Positions 37,314-52,657 of a stretch of 64,000 bases of DNA are shown here, one piece after another. The notes beneath the pieces were generated by a model that was not told where the DNA came from, made no database searches, and worked only from the letters and a program-made list of their open reading frames with translations. How positions within the stretch are numbered: position 1 is the first letter of the stretch; each line of letters begins with the position of its first letter. The stretch is taken from the NCBI GenBank assembly GCA_009823395.1, contig CM020509.1, positions 6,405,001 to 6,469,000 of the forward strand, read 5' to 3'. The position numbers were made by a program, and so were the translations under genes. This DNA comes from Thamnaconus septentrionalis. Lineage: Eukaryota; Chordata; Actinopteri; Tetraodontiformes; Monacanthidae.

Positions 37314-37651
37314 GCTCCGGCTGCAGCGTATCGCTTCCTGCTAAGAGCAGCGGCTCGGCCCGAAAGTCATTTGGATGCGTGTCTGGCGGCAGCGTGGCCC
37401 TGTGCTTGATTGAACAGACAAAGAGTAAAGATTCTCCACCTACAGGAGCTGCGAGTTCATCCATTAAAGAGGCGGAGGAAGCGATCAGAGGCCTGGAAGC
37501 GGGCCCTCTATTTGATGAAGAAGTGATCTATGTGATGTGTCATGCAAACGCAAAGGAACGTGGCCGGCGTAGCAACGAGGATGCCGCCTCTGCCAGAGTA
37601 AAACAACAGCAGCAGCAGCAAAAATGTGATGGGGAAGAGCTACGGCGTTGA
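37314..37651 (+). CDS. Hypothetical exon-like open frame, unrecognised
   Basis: A plausible acceptor (TTTTCATTTTATCCAG, AG at 37312-37313) opens a 112-codon frame ending in TGA at 37649-37651. Its content is mixed and charged, with a Ser-rich start, a KEAEEAIRGLEAGPLFDEEV segment, and a short Gln run just before the end. There are no domains I recognise. The composition is better than in other frames of this region, but the sequence could equally be a conserved non-coding element that is open by chance. Confidence 0.2.
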
Positions 37652-37899
37652 CAAACTGTTTAATCAGCGAGGCGTGAAGTAATAAAATGTTGACAAGCCT
37701 TTTGCCAGGGTCGAACCCGCAGTTTTTGCAGTGAATGTTGCCTGAACTGCTGCATTGAGTTTTATGTGGGAGGTATTGAAAAATGATTTTGTCTGTTTAT
37801 TGAACTTTCAATGAGGAATGTTTCCCATTCATTTCTAATGGTCAAAGGGCACTGCCAACACATCGGTTAGAACAGGAAGACAAAAAGAGCCAGCATTTA

Positions 37900-38010
37900 A
37901 GTAGGAGGCCACAAACAGAGGGCTAAATATGCTGTTTTCTGGACTTCTATAGCTGATAACGGGCACAATATGGAGCAGTTACATGAGAACATGGCACAGA
38001 AAATTGGTGT
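37900..38010 (+). repeat. Dispersed repeat family B, copy 1
   Basis: It carries AAACAGAGGGCTAAATATG (37913-37931), then TTTTCTGGACTTCTATAG. The first block recurs exactly at 51494-51512, and both recur in altered form at 58498-58530. The shared order of blocks shows a common element. I cannot name it. Confidence 0.65.
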
Positions 38011-40973
<2,963 letters not shown>

Positions 40974-43599
40974 CTGTCCACCATTTCCCTCAGATCAGAA
41001 TCTTAGAATGTTGAAAAGAATTCTGAAGAAGCTGCAGCATCGACGTTCCATTTTTTCCATCTCCTCTGGATACATTTTACACCAGAGTTGCCTGACAATA
41101 TTATCCACATTATTTTTTAGAAATCAGTTTGGTTTTTTTTTGTTTTTTTCTTTTTTTGGTTTGGTTTTCCCTTAAGTCAAGTTCACGACCCCCTGCTGGC
41201 AGTGTTTAGTATTGTACCTGTTCACTGTCTGGGATGCGAAAGGTTAACTACTAACACACCTGTGAAAAAACAAGCAGGCGCGGGGCAGGACAAAGGCCAG
41301 GTTGGATTCATTAGTGTGTTTGATGCAATTTAGGAGAGAAAAAGCAGTGGAGGCTGGAAATTGGAGACGGCAGCAGGCGAATGGTTTTTCAAATGAATCA
41401 CATTGAATCAGTTTGCATCATTTTGCATCCTTCTTTTTTTGCCCTTTTTTTTGTATAATTTTGGAATCCTGGCATATCGGGCGAATGGAATCTTTCTGTT
41501 TTTTTGATTAACGAAACAAGAATAATTACCTGTTTTATTCTCAACATGTTGACTTTTTGACCTTTTTGCAATTGATCTATTTAAACAATATTGGCATTTG
41601 TGTCTTATTATGATGAAGAATGATTCATTTAGAGAGCATCAGTGAAAGAGGAAATGCAAGTCAAAGTGGTTTGCAAAGTTGCGTCATAGTCATGAAACAA
41701 CAGAAAACAGTAACAAAAAAGGACGTAAAATTACTTGAATAATAGAATAATAATAATAGAATGAATTAATAAATCCACTTTAATCTGCACAAAAGTCGCA
41801 ACTTGCCCAATTTCAAAAAAACATTCTTGTTTTTGGAAGCAAAAGAACTTTCAGCGCATGACCCCATAAATTCTGATGGTTTTGCAAAAGTAAATCACGG
41901 CAGCGCGGTGCGTCTCCCAGTCTCCTCCCTCTCACCTCAGCGTTCAGCGGCGAGGGAAGAATTTATAGAACGGCTGGAAGACGGGCAACAGATTGCGAGC
42001 TGCTAATCACGGCGCCGCTTCCCGTCATGGAGGATTTGCTGGCGGGAAGCGTCTCCTCCTGTCGCTGGCGTCTAATGTCAACACCCCACTAATGAAATCA
42101 ACTTTACGGCGTGTCGGCGGAGTCGTTCCCGATTAAATATTCAACACAGGTGCATCATGAAAAACTCCTGAAATAGAGGAGACGAGGAAGAGGAGGAGGA
42201 GGAAGGAAATAAAAAACAATTTGACGTTCATTAACAGAAATGAAACTCTTGGGTGCCCGTGGAGGGATGAAATTAAAAACGTTTTGAGTGGCCCTGCTGA
42301 TAAAGAGTTAACGCAGTTCCACCTCCCCTTTTTCCCCCGCCGCCGATGTTGTTTTCTTGATCAAGCACGATAAAGAGTCGCTAATCCGCAGTTTGTGGCG
42401 CGCGCTTGAGCGCTTCGCCCAGCTCATTTACCGGCTTTTGGGAAATGTCGAAAGTGACTTCTTGTTGACACCGAGCCCAGGCGAGCTCCCGTGCCCTGCT
42501 TTGATGGCGGGAGGGGTTGGAGGAGGAAGAGGAGGAGGGGATGTGAGGATTTTTGTGAGACTTTTTTTTTTCTTTTAAAGTAGGTCACTGTCTGTGCAGC
42601 GGCGGCGGGATACAGTAGATTGTCTGCCTGCCAGCGAGAGGAGGAGCTCACCTGGGAGACGCAGGGCTCGGCCTTGATAGCAGAAGACAAACTTTATGTA
42701 ACTGACTTTTTTTTTGTTCTGATGCTAATCTAGGCCAGGGTTATTATGTTAGCGCGATGATGATTAGAATCATTGTCATTCATATAATGGGAAATCAGGT
42801 AGGCGGGATTCTTGCGGCGAAACGCTGAGGAACACGTCCACATCATCTGCGTGTGTTTGTTATTCAGCATCGTCGACGTCCCCGGCAAGATGGATGGAGG
42901 AATAGATGGAGCGGCTTTATTAAACCCTGAGGGAAATTCAGAGACGGTCAACTGCTCAAACAAAAGCAGACCAACAGCAGCGGTACACGGAAACAAATAG
43001 CCGAAGATCAGCAGATGTAGAGAAAAGATTGTGGATTCTAAAACCGATGCATGTTTTTAGGGTCTTACCCCAGTTTGTGTTCTTGTCATTTCTGCCTTTT
43101 GTCCTACCCCCTCGTGCACCATGTGGAAAGCCACAGTTTGAATTGAACTTTGGCTCTTGCAAAACTTTCTAAGCCAAATCTTCTCTGAGCCTGCAGGTTT
43201 ATCCAAGACTGAACAAAGTTCTAGCAGGAGGGAATGGGTCAGTTTTGGGTCACCGACAGACAGAGACAGTCAATGAAAGTCAGATACTGGCTACAGTCAG
43301 CACCAGGCATCAAGACCTGTGATGTTAATCCTACTTTTGCCCTCTAACTGTTGATCTCTGTGAGCGGGCGGCGACGTGCGACCGCTATTTGTGAGCAGCA
43401 GGCGTTGCTCGACACATCTCTTCTTCTTCGTCTTCTTATTTTTTCACATTGCATTCGGAGCGTCTTTTTCTGCTTCTTCCCTCTGCACGCATCGGCGTTT
43501 GAACTCATTGCCACGTTCCTGCCAAGACCTTGCAATTGGGACTGCTGTCTCTCAGGCTTTGTGGAAGCATTGAAAATATCTCAGTGTCAGGTGTGTTTG
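40974..43599. other. Non-coding stretch, includes candidate regulatory DNA
   Basis: The segment 42000-42180 is unique, with TAATCAC, CTAATGAAATCAAC and GATTAAATATT words in a GC-containing background, and resembles conserved developmental regulatory DNA. The rest is AT-rich with T-runs (41132-41162) and short TAA repeats (41740-41762). No gene was recognised. Confidence 0.5.
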
Positions 43600-43925
43600 C
43601 TTTAAAGGTCCATTTTATGATATTCGTAATTGCTAAAAGCTTACGTTATTTGGTTTTTCTAGCTATAGGAAACCTAGCCACATTCTTAGATATATTTGTA
43701 TAAAAGAAATATACATGGAGTAACGCTGACATCCTCAAATAAACCAACAAAGAAGAAGGTGGACGAGCTATCCAGGTTCGTGTGTGCAGGCCACCGTAGT
43801 TCACTGGCAAACTCAGGAAAGGGAGTGTCAGCGAAAGATCGCTGCAATCTAAAATACAACCACTTGATGTCACTGTTTTTTCCTCAAAATCCAAAAATTA
43901 CACACTTAACCTTTAGCTCCTGTTC
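43600..43925. repeat. Possible old DNA-transposon remnant
   Basis: The start TTTAAAGGTCCATTTTATGA and the AT-rich body resemble fish non-autonomous elements whose left end begins TTAAAGG. No terminal repeat or target duplication can be seen at the right side, so the call is weak. Confidence 0.25.
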
Positions 43926-46129
43926 TGTGTGATGCGTGTGGGCTTCGAGCTAATCCCCTCCTGGTCGGAGTCCCGCCAACCCCTCTTGCTCGACTTTGAC
44001 TGTATTTCTCCACCTTTATCCAAGAGGCTGGTGTTCTTACCGGCATGGATTCTCTGCCGAGCCCCTGTCCTGACAGTTTCGCAATCGCTCGCATCTGGTC
44101 GTTACATGCCAATGATTTCCCATCTGCCTCGCCGTATCTGACTCAAAGCACAAGGTACCCTTTGGCGTCGCCGCTCGATACGCGGCTTTCACTGACGCGC
44201 CACATGCCCTTTTGGCGCCCGCGGTCCAGGCGCTGAGCCCGCTGTCAGTGGCTCGGCGCGATGCAGAGCAACTCTCGCTCTCGCGCACAACGTGTGAGGA
44301 ACGTTCCACCTTTTAGAGAAGTTTCCACTGTTTTGCGCAGGCACGGTGGAGCGCAGAAGTGCAGTCAAAAGTGCGTCTTGCTCGGGCAAGACGTCACGTG
44401 CCGTGACTCACACCAATCTTTCACCTTGACTGTGTCCAGTTAAGGAGTAGGTCCGGACAGTGTTAGTGGGTATTCAGACCCATCTAGCGTATTGTTCTTC
44501 TAGCTTCTAACCAATAGTCCCTCTCTTCCTCTAAGCATGTCAGAGCAGACGTTTATACCTTTGTGTCCAGTCTGGAAATGAATTGTGCATAAAAACCCAG
44601 AAAAAAATAGAAGAATTGTCAATGTTGACTGGGTTTATGTTTCAAACGTTCTGTTTAAAATGGTAACTTTGTTCTCAGTTACAATAGTTGTGATTACCTA
44701 TGTGGTGCTTTTACTTGTCACGTGTCGTAGGCTCCTACGTGGACCATTAAGTAATGTTAAAAACTCTGAAGCAAGTTAATTTGTATTTCTAGACATATTA
44801 AACATATTTATGTCTCTCCTCAAGACATTATTCCTGTCTTAAACAGCCAAAGTCACGAGCCCAAATCTCATGACTGTTAGGACAGCCAATAGCTACTTTA
44901 CTTACTCGATAGTTGGCAAAACAGAGGCCGTAGTATGTAACCAATTTTCACATTTAAGCCAGAACCTCGCTGTGTGTGGTAAAGATCCAGAAGTCAGTCA
45001 AGTGGTCGATGGCACACTCTTCAAACGTTCATCATGTGTGAGGTGGACGGTTGGCTCGTCTCACTTTGGAAAGCAAAGTCATCTGTTGTAGTCTCCTGTT
45101 GATGACACTGGTTATGTATATTTGTAAGCTGCAGCGACGCTGTTGGATGTATTTTACGGCTGACCTGCTTACAACATTTGCTCAGAGGTGGCATGAATCA
45201 AATTAGAACAGGAACCGGTTTGCAGGGAAAGTCAGATGTTACCCACCTGGGCCCAGGACACCGTCACATGTAAGAGCAAATAGGATATGAGTCAAATATC
45301 TGCCAGTGCGTCTCTTTTCTAAGCAGAAATATTGGAATCAGTCAGTGAAAATGTGACACTCAGACGTGATTTCAATGACCTATTTGCATGTGCTAATCAA
45401 TAGACGTCCGTGATGCTAATGAGCTAACCGGCGGTGCGCTTCCTTTTTCTTTTGCCTTTAAACAATCTTTCTCCCGGCCTACATAGACTTTGGGACAGCT
45501 GTTGGTTGCTTTTGTTCTTATTTTGTCTGCTGAAACAGTAACTCTCGTGCCTTGAGTGCCTGCGAGTTTGTTTTGTTTTAGGCGTCATGGGAGAATGGGT
45601 CACTCTAAGCAGACGATGGGGGAAGGGGAGAAGATAATAATAAAATAAATCCAGATATTGGTCATGCCTACTCATTGGACCTGTGGTGGACGATGCAACA
45701 TGGGAACTATTCTCTTTTGGCTTTCGGGGAGAGAGAGAAAAAAAAGAGAAAAGATTCTCACGGCTGAGGCTGATGCACGGGAGGCGTGGTGTCGTGTGAC
45801 AGAGGGCCGGGGAGCGCCGAGCGATGATGCCACTGGGCTTCAGGAGCTTACGCTACCAGATCCTTTGAGGGTTCAACCTGAGTGTCTGTGTGACCCTTTA
45901 AAGCAAGGAGTTGATCCTCTGGCTGCGGTGGGAGGTGCTCGTGTTTGGCCAGCGTTGACCCCTCCCAGCTGATTTTTAAAAATGTATGTACTCAAGATTT
46001 ATTAGTTAACTTCACATATATATTCCCATCCTGTTTCATATTAACCTTTACGCTGCACACTAGTGGACTATGGGTTAGGCGGAGGTTCAATATGGGGTGG
46101 CTGGTTCACACCATCCACATGCTTTCTAC
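43926..46129. other. Non-coding stretch, no gene recognised
   Basis: A GC-richer part at 44040-44410 gives way to AT-rich sequence. Open frames up to 104 codons have no recognisable content or splice context. Confidence 0.6.
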
Positions 46130-46400
46130 ACATTTCCGACGAGAGAGCCCCAGCGGGGCCTCGCTTTGGCAGAACAGCACATTTAGCCCTCTGTTTGCAG
46201 CCTCCTGCAGAGAAGAAAGCGCAATCGCAGGGTTTTGGGTCCCAGCAAAAAATGATGCTTTGCTGGACTCTCTACATGATTGGAAGGAAACAAAATCTAG
46301 GTGGTATCAGAGGGCGGAGCCAAGACCTGACAGGGGGTGTAGTCACCATCCTTCGAGAGCTTCTGGTGCCTTGTTTTGACATCAAACAGGGCTGATTTTC
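46130..46400 (-). repeat. Possible family B relative, inverted
   Basis: TTAGCCCTCTGTTTGCAG (46181-46198) is close to the inverse of the AAACAGAGGGCTAA core of family B. The surrounding sequence is too diverged to align, so membership is tentative. Confidence 0.3.
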
Positions 46401-47883
46401 CAAAAACGCCTACATAGCAAGTTGATGAAGTAAAGTCAAATTGACAGTATTTATTCTTATTTTTTTATTTGTTTCATCATTTAGTTTGTTTAACTAAAAG
46501 TAAACTCTTCTGGAAAGACAGTGATTTAACAATCCATATTGGGACTGAGTGCCAAGACAACCCTGGACCCAGCGTGGATGTTACATTGGGAATGCAATGC
46601 AATCTGTTTCTTTTGGTGACAGATTTGAAATATATCGGTCAAATATATCAAATCAAGGCTCCTGGCCTGAAATTAAGATTTAACCGTGGTAGACGCCGAC
46701 AGACAGCCGGTGACAGCGCACGACGGTGATGCAACTGTGACCAATATTTCGGTCAGACCCTCCGTCTGGCTGCTATTTGTGCCCAGGTTCACTGAAGGCA
46801 GACGGCTGCAGGGTTTTTTTTTCCTTGTGGGTTGTTAAGGATTTCAACAGACTCGACCTTGATCGTTCTGACGCGACGGCGTCCGCTTCTGCTGCGCCTC
46901 ATGTTTGTTTCATGCGTCTCTTCCCCTCTTGGACCTTTGAACACTGTGCTCGAGAACGCCTGCCGACAAATTAAGCTGCAGTCCCGCCATCAAACAAACA
47001 GCGGATCTCTCGCCGGGCTAATTTTAAGTAACAACGGAGGCACTTTGGCTGAGTGACACAGGAGAATATTTCTGGCTGGTAAAACGGAGCATTTCCTCTT
47101 ATCGATTACACGGCGATGGCAGAAAGATGATAATTTGATTTGGCTGATATTTAAAATGCGATGATGAGAGGGGGCGAGCGATTGTTTTCCTTCCATCTCA
47201 CCGGTCGTCCGCATTAAGCTGCGACGCCGCGGCTGTTTATCGCAAAACAAATCTGCTTTAATGCATCCGGGGCCAGAGACGCTGCGGCGGGCCTTCGGGA
47301 GGGATGCGTCACAGCGCTCCCGGGGGGCGGGGTTGTAAACGGTAAACTACTTACCTATCCAAAACTGCAGCTCCTTCAATCTATCTGGGGCGGGGGCTGC
47401 AGGGGAAGGCAGCGCGGTGACTGAACCAACTGGGCCGGAGGGGGAAAGGGAGACAGGACGGGAAGCAGAATGAATAATAGCCAGCCGGGTTTTAATGATC
47501 TTTCTGGCAGGGCTGCGTTTTTAATGAGCGGGGTGAAGGAGGCCGACCCAGGTGGTAAACGAGTGCAGGTGTGTGTCGTGCAATTAGGAGTTTCAGTTTT
47601 TTTTTTTTTTTTTCCTTCGGAATAGCAGCTTATTTGCGACGCAACGTGACGAGACTCAGCGATGCGATCGCGTCGCTGATGTGATTACGCAAACAAGACG
47701 AGACGGCGAGACATCAAAAACATATTTTACATAATCAGGAGACAAAGTATCGTGAAATAGGCTTGGATCGCAAATTTTTAGGGAGCCGATTTGGTTTCGT
47801 TTAAACCCGGATTCCCTTTGTTCTCTCTTGAGAAATATTTCGTACAAAGGATAAATCAGGAATTCTGTCTCGGGCTTTTCTTC
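46401..47883. other. Non-coding stretch, includes candidate regulatory DNA
   Basis: The part at 46960-47270 is unique and holds words such as AAATTAAGCTGC, GGGCTAATTTTAAG and TGATAATTTGATTTGG, a texture typical of developmental enhancers. It is followed by a GC-rich block at 47270-47460 and a T-run at 47597-47613. No gene was recognised. Confidence 0.5.
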
Positions 47884-47932
47884 CGTCAGAGCGTCTGCCC
47901 TCAGACTGGAGGGTCGTGGGTTTCAAACTACA
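47884..47932 (+). repeat. tRNA-derived SINE head fragment
   Basis: The order AGAGCGTCTGCCCTCAGACT, GGAGGGTCGTGGG and TTTCAAACT matches the tRNA-like head of a common fish SINE, ending in a decayed B box. The body is missing, so this is a 5' fragment or a heavily decayed copy. Confidence 0.5.
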
Positions 47933-48959
47933 CTTCAAACTGCCAACATATCGTTAGCCTAATAGCATAATTGCCTAAGTCATTTTTTGGCCAAATTGTG
48001 ATATCTGAAAAAAAATACCAATGTGCTTGCTAAAAAAAAAAATGTTTTTTTCTTGTCCAAAAACGATCAAATATGACTTAACTAGGCTATTAGACGAACG
48101 ATATGCAGGTTGTGTCGTTGTGGCTAAAAATCATCGGCGGTGCCACTCAGTCATTGGCAAAATGTATTTCTAAACATATGAGCGCCTTGTAAGACATTCA
48201 GATTTTTTTTTTTCTGATTGAATATGAAAAGTGCAAACGTAATTTTACATTTTCTACACATTTACCAATCTAATAAGAAAAACCTATTAAGTAATAATAA
48301 TGGGAAACGCTGCAGGCGCCTGTCGTTGGATGACAAATTGGGACCTTAACAACTTTTTTTTTTCTCCTCTCTCTCCCTGTAATTACAAGCAAAAGGCCTC
48401 AGTTTTCCTGCCGCACTTTTCGTCCGCACTTTATTCCTGGAGCACAGCTGTCAGAACTCTGGCGCCAATGATTATCTCCTAAATAGAAGCACTATTAAGA
48501 AAAAAAAGACAACCAGTTAAAAACCAGAGAGCTGCAAGCGCCCGGCCTGACAGCTGTTTCTGCCTGGCAAAGCGGGGTGTTAATGAGCAGAAGGGATTGC
48601 CGCTGAGGTTCGCTACCTTGCTTGCGTTCCTCACCTGGGACCGCCCGCATCACCTCCGGGAATAATTGCTCTTTTTTTTTTTTTTTTTAAGCTCAGCCTG
48701 GCGAGCTGCGACTTGCTCAGCGACGTGGTGTTTACGGGGCCGTGGCTCCGTGGCTCCTCCACACAGAGCGCCGCCACCGCTGATCACTGATTGTTTTTTT
48801 GTTTTTTTTGCTGGCATACACAGTCTTCTTTAGAACACACTGGGAAGGTTTGCTCACTGAACAGCATCCTCACGCATGAGGTCATAAGCCAACACGAGGA
48901 CCGAGCAGAGGAGGTGCCGTTTGTTTCGGCCTTTGAAACCAGTTAATACACGTCAAAAG

Positions 48960-49090
48960 CGCAGAAACAACAGAGCCGATCTAATTAGCTCTGCAACAGA
49001 GCTGCAGCTCAATAAGTGCCCACTGCCGGACTGGACGGCATTTCCAGCCGGCAGCCTAATGGTTCATTAGGAATGAGTGATTATCAGTCC
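48960..49090. promoter_or_regulatory. Candidate conserved regulatory element
   Basis: A compact unique segment with CTAATTAGCTCTG, CAGAGCTGCAGCTC, GCCTAATGGTTCATTAGG and GTGATTATCAG. The dense homeodomain and bHLH-type words are suggestive only. Confidence 0.25.
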
Positions 49091-49579
49091 TCCAGTCTGA
49101 GCAGTCGGGACTCGTTGGAGCGTTATTGCAAAAGGAATCCTGCACACAGAGCAGAGGGAACAAGAGGGTCGGTGGAGCCGGTTTGGACTGCAAGCCTTTC
49201 TTCCCAGCAAGATGAAAACTGTTAAAGGCATCACAGGAAAGAGGAGAAAGCATTTCAGATTGGGGGTGCGGGGGGATGACTTCCATCAATTAGCCCTGGA
49301 ACTTTCTGATTGTCACGTATCACAAGTGGACCAGCAGGACTTTGTTCCTGGTGTTTCAGCTCAGGTCAGCCTTCCTCGTTGCTACATTAGCCGCATGTCA
49401 TCTCCATGTTGCTCACTGTTGTGCACTGTGGCGTTCAGGAAAAGCCTGATCAACACCTGCAAAGACATTGTGCTGCGATTTTCATGTGAAAATGCAGTGT
49501 GTCTAATGCTGATGTCTTGGCCATTTCCTTCTTCCCGGTCTGCACTCCTCTGGTCTCTTTATGCATAAATTAAGCTGAC

Positions 49580-49890
49580 CCGTTATGGAATGCAGATGCA
49601 GATGACTGAAAACATTTCCACTGCAGGGGAAGGTTGGCAAAATGGAATAATGAGCCGTTATAATAATGGGCCGTTGGTGCTAGACCGGCGTCCATCAGGG
49701 AAAAAACAACACACGCTTTCAACGTATTTAGACATCATCGGGGAGAGAGGAGGAAGTGATAATTTCCTACTGAAACAAATCACCGTGAACTGCTGGGACG
49801 CAATCATCACTTCACCCTCAAATAGAAGTGATAATCAGGTTGCATGGCTGAAGTGACAGACGGCTTCCAGCATCTGACAAGGCTCCTCTG
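49580..49890. promoter_or_regulatory. Candidate conserved regulatory element
   Basis: About 300 bp of repeat-free sequence with repeated AAGTGATAAT words (49755-49764 and 49826-49835), TAATAATGGGCCGTT and CAAATCACCGTG. It is bounded by less ordered sequence. Composition and word structure alone support this. Confidence 0.25.
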
Positions 49891-50444
49891 TAATCCCCTG
49901 GCAACTGCCACACTGCACCTCCAGGCCGCCTCTCCCCTGCTCCTCCACCTCCTTATTGTTTATTATTATTTTCAACTTTTCCTTTTTGTATTTGTTTTTG
50001 GTTTTGTTTTTGTTTTTTTGGCTACCATACATAACAAGGGCCAGACGAAGGCAAAGACAATGAGCGCGCCAGGACATTGTGGCAGGAGGAGGCTGAGAGC
50101 CTGAATAAGAAACAGACGTTTGCTTGTCCCCGAGACAAAAAGAGCCCAAACAGTGATTTGTTGTTTCAGAACAGAAGCCGGCTGGAGATGAATAGTGGCA
50201 TGACATTGGGAGAACAAAAAAGAAAGCGCTGCAGTAGAGAGATAAGGCTCCCTGCATAAAGGTATGGGGGAAAAAAGTACAGGAGGGGAGAAAAAAAATG
50301 AAAAAGATGCTCCTGCTCACCCTGAAAAATGGTTTAGGCAAATTTCCGCACATCCTTCCTGCCTCTGTATGTGTTGACTGTGCATCCGGAGCGGGCGGGC
50401 GGGCGGGCGATGATAAAAGTAGCATCTCACACTGGATACCGAAC

Positions 50445-50790
50445 AATGCACCGTATTAAATTATAGAAAACCGTTCATTAGTAAGTCCAGCGCGGGGTAG
50501 GGGAGACGTCAAGAGATATTAATGTGCTGCTCGCCGCACGCCGCTCTTTCTAATCAGTCCAACTTTTATTTATTCCGTTTAATTAACCTCTGCAGCGAGC
50601 GAGCTACAGATTTTTTCTAAATGTAAATGGGGAGGGAGGGAGAAAAAAAGCCTCCCACTGGAGGAGGAGTGTGTTTCGTTAAATATCGCTCGGCGCTGGA
50701 GGCCATCGGAGGGAGCCGATGCTTAGCATCTCCTATATTGCGTTGTTGACGTCTAAATCATAAATGAGTCACGCTGGTGAAGCTGGATTA
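50445..50790. promoter_or_regulatory. Candidate conserved regulatory element
   Basis: A unique segment with GATATTAATGTGCTG, CTAATCAG, a TTATTTATTCCGTTTAATTA run and AAATATCGCTCGG words. Its alternating AT and CpG words resemble neighbours at 46960 and 49580, which may together form an enhancer cluster. Confidence 0.22.
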
Positions 50791-51329
50791 AAATCAAACC
50801 GCCGAGGAGGAGCAGGGGGAGAACAATAACAACAATAATCTGCATCGTTTACAAGTGTGGTGAGGGGAAGCAAACTTTCCCGACAGCCTCGCCCTGAGAG
50901 ACGGGCCAGTATTATCTCCAGAAACTGGTCACGACCGGCCTGTCGAGGCTCCGGGCAGGTGGTCAGAGCTGGCGCCGTCGGGGTCAGATAAACCCGACCA
51001 GATAAAAACACAAAGTGTTTTTTTTTTTGGCGCGGGGCAGGGGTGTGTGGTGGTGGCAGAACTCTGTGCGAGAGCTGCACCCTTGGACTCACTTTGGGCC
51101 GAAAACAAGGCGAGACTCCACGGAGCTCGGCGGTCTTGTTTCACGCGTTCATCTCAGCCCCGGACTGTCGACAGCTGAGTCAAGTCTGGATCCGCTCAGA
51201 CTCGAGTTTCCTCTTTGTTTTTCCTTCTGACTAAACCGGCACTTTGAAAGATCCCGTGTGACGCTAAATTCACAATGTTTCGCAATGTTTACCCTGCGAC
51301 GATCTGCATCTCGAAAACTGCAGATCCAT

Positions 51330-51520
51330 CACAGAGATCCATCTGTCCATGGGCAAACCTCCCCTGCATGAGTGGAAGCACTCCCAGCCAGGTGGTGGCT
51401 CCACCCTCTGTGACCGTCTCCTCCCCTTCCAACACATGTGACCAAGGTCCAACAAAGCATCCGTTTCAGAGCGAAGCTCAAGTAGCGGACTGTAAACAGA
51501 GGGCTAAATATGCAATTTTA
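51330..51520 (+). repeat. Dispersed repeat family B, copy 2
   Basis: The right end carries AAACAGAGGGCTAAATATG (51494-51512), identical to 37913-37931. Upstream blocks (CCCAGCCAGGTGGTGGCTCC and CAACACATGTGACC) resemble the diverged copy at 53885-54020, so the copy may start near 51330. The left limit is uncertain. Confidence 0.55.
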
Positions 51521-51538
51521 CATCCATTTAAAGGGGAG

Positions 51539-51760
51539 CTTCTTCTTCTTCTTCTTCTTCTTCTTCTTCTTCTTCTTCTTCTTCTTCTTCTTCTTCTTCT
51601 TCTTCTTCTTCTTCTTCTTCTTCTTCTTCTTCTTCTTCTTCTTCTTCTTCTTCTTCTTCTTCTTCTTCTTCTTCTTCTTCTTCTCCTCCTCCTCCTCCTC
51701 CTCCTCCTCCTCCTCCTCCTCCTCCTCCTCCTCCTCCTCCTCCTCCTCCTCCTCCTCCTT
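51539..51760. repeat. (CTT)n/(CTC)n homopyrimidine tract, 220 bp
   Basis: About 48 CTT units (to 51683) change abruptly to about 25 CTC units (to 51758), then TTCTCC and an ATT run. The plus strand is wholly pyrimidine for about 220 bp. It reads as poly-Leu, poly-Phe or poly-Ser depending on frame and poly-Lys/Glu on the other strand. None of these is a gene. Confidence 0.98.
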
Positions 51761-51799
51761 CTCCTTCTCCATCATCTCATCATTATTATTATTATTATG

Positions 51800-52626
51800 A
51801 ATATGCAAAGTTTTTCACTGGAGTGATGGAGAGCCTCTAATTTTCATTGAAAGGAGGACAGGAGAGAGAGACAACCCTGCAGTTTTCCAGCTGGCCAGCA
51901 GGTGCGCCTCTACAAATTCTGATCTTCTTATTGACGCCGTGGGATATTATTGCAGGCAGGCCTGTTGTCGTCTTGCCGGCCGGCCGAATGCCTCGGCTCT
52001 CTCCCCAGGTGCCCCCTCCGCGACGTTTGTTGAGTCAAGATGCAAAAAACTCCGTCGATCGCCCCCGGCCACGGCAGACCTTTCCCGCCACAGAGGAGCT
52101 CATTGTTCTCCGTTAGCGGCGCGCACATGCTCCGTTCTCCCGTCGTGCGCAAAGACAGAAGACCTCTGTTTGAACTTTCTTTTTTTGCATATTAAAAGTT
52201 CTTTTAACTCTTCGCTCCCAGGGTGGAACACATCCATCAGAATCCAGAATGAGGAACGTGGACGCGAATCTCAATAGCAATTATTCAAAGTGCAGCGGAG
52301 GAGGGAAGGGAGGGGAAGGAGGGGAAGGAGGGAGGGGTTCATCAGGGCGGAACAACTTTTGGACATGTTTTATTCAGTCACATGTGATCGCGGCGCATTA
52401 GAGAAGCATCGTGTCGACCTCCGTGCCATCAACACACGGACCCGTGCCCAGGTTCGGCTCGGGTCAACGAACAAACCAGGAAGGGGAGGGGCCTGAGGTC
52501 GATGCTAAAACTGTTTGGTGTGCTTGCGAAACTGGCACTGAGCCAGCAGTGTTTCAGCATGCTAATGAAACACTGCAGCATTTTTTAGAAGGAGAATGCA
52601 GTCGATTTTCCCTATTTAGTTGGACA

Positions 52627-52657
<31 letters not shown>

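Larger units (their letters stand above)
47933..51329. other. Mostly unique non-coding sequence
   Basis: T-runs lie at 48207-48216, 48672-48688 and 51017-51028, and a GGGC run at 50394-50409. A 203-codon minus-strand frame (49835-50446) has low-complexity Phe/Ser and Lys/Asn parts and no splice context. Three segments look like regulatory DNA and are listed separately. Confidence 0.5.

Noticed and set aside
49835..50446. A 203-codon minus-strand open frame
   Set aside because: It is low-complexity (Phe/Ser then Lys/Asn), has no splice signals at its edges, and overlaps a candidate regulatory stretch.
51275..51826. A 183-codon frame with a long Leu run
   Set aside because: The Leu run is the CTT/CTC tract. 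The short ends have no recognisable content.
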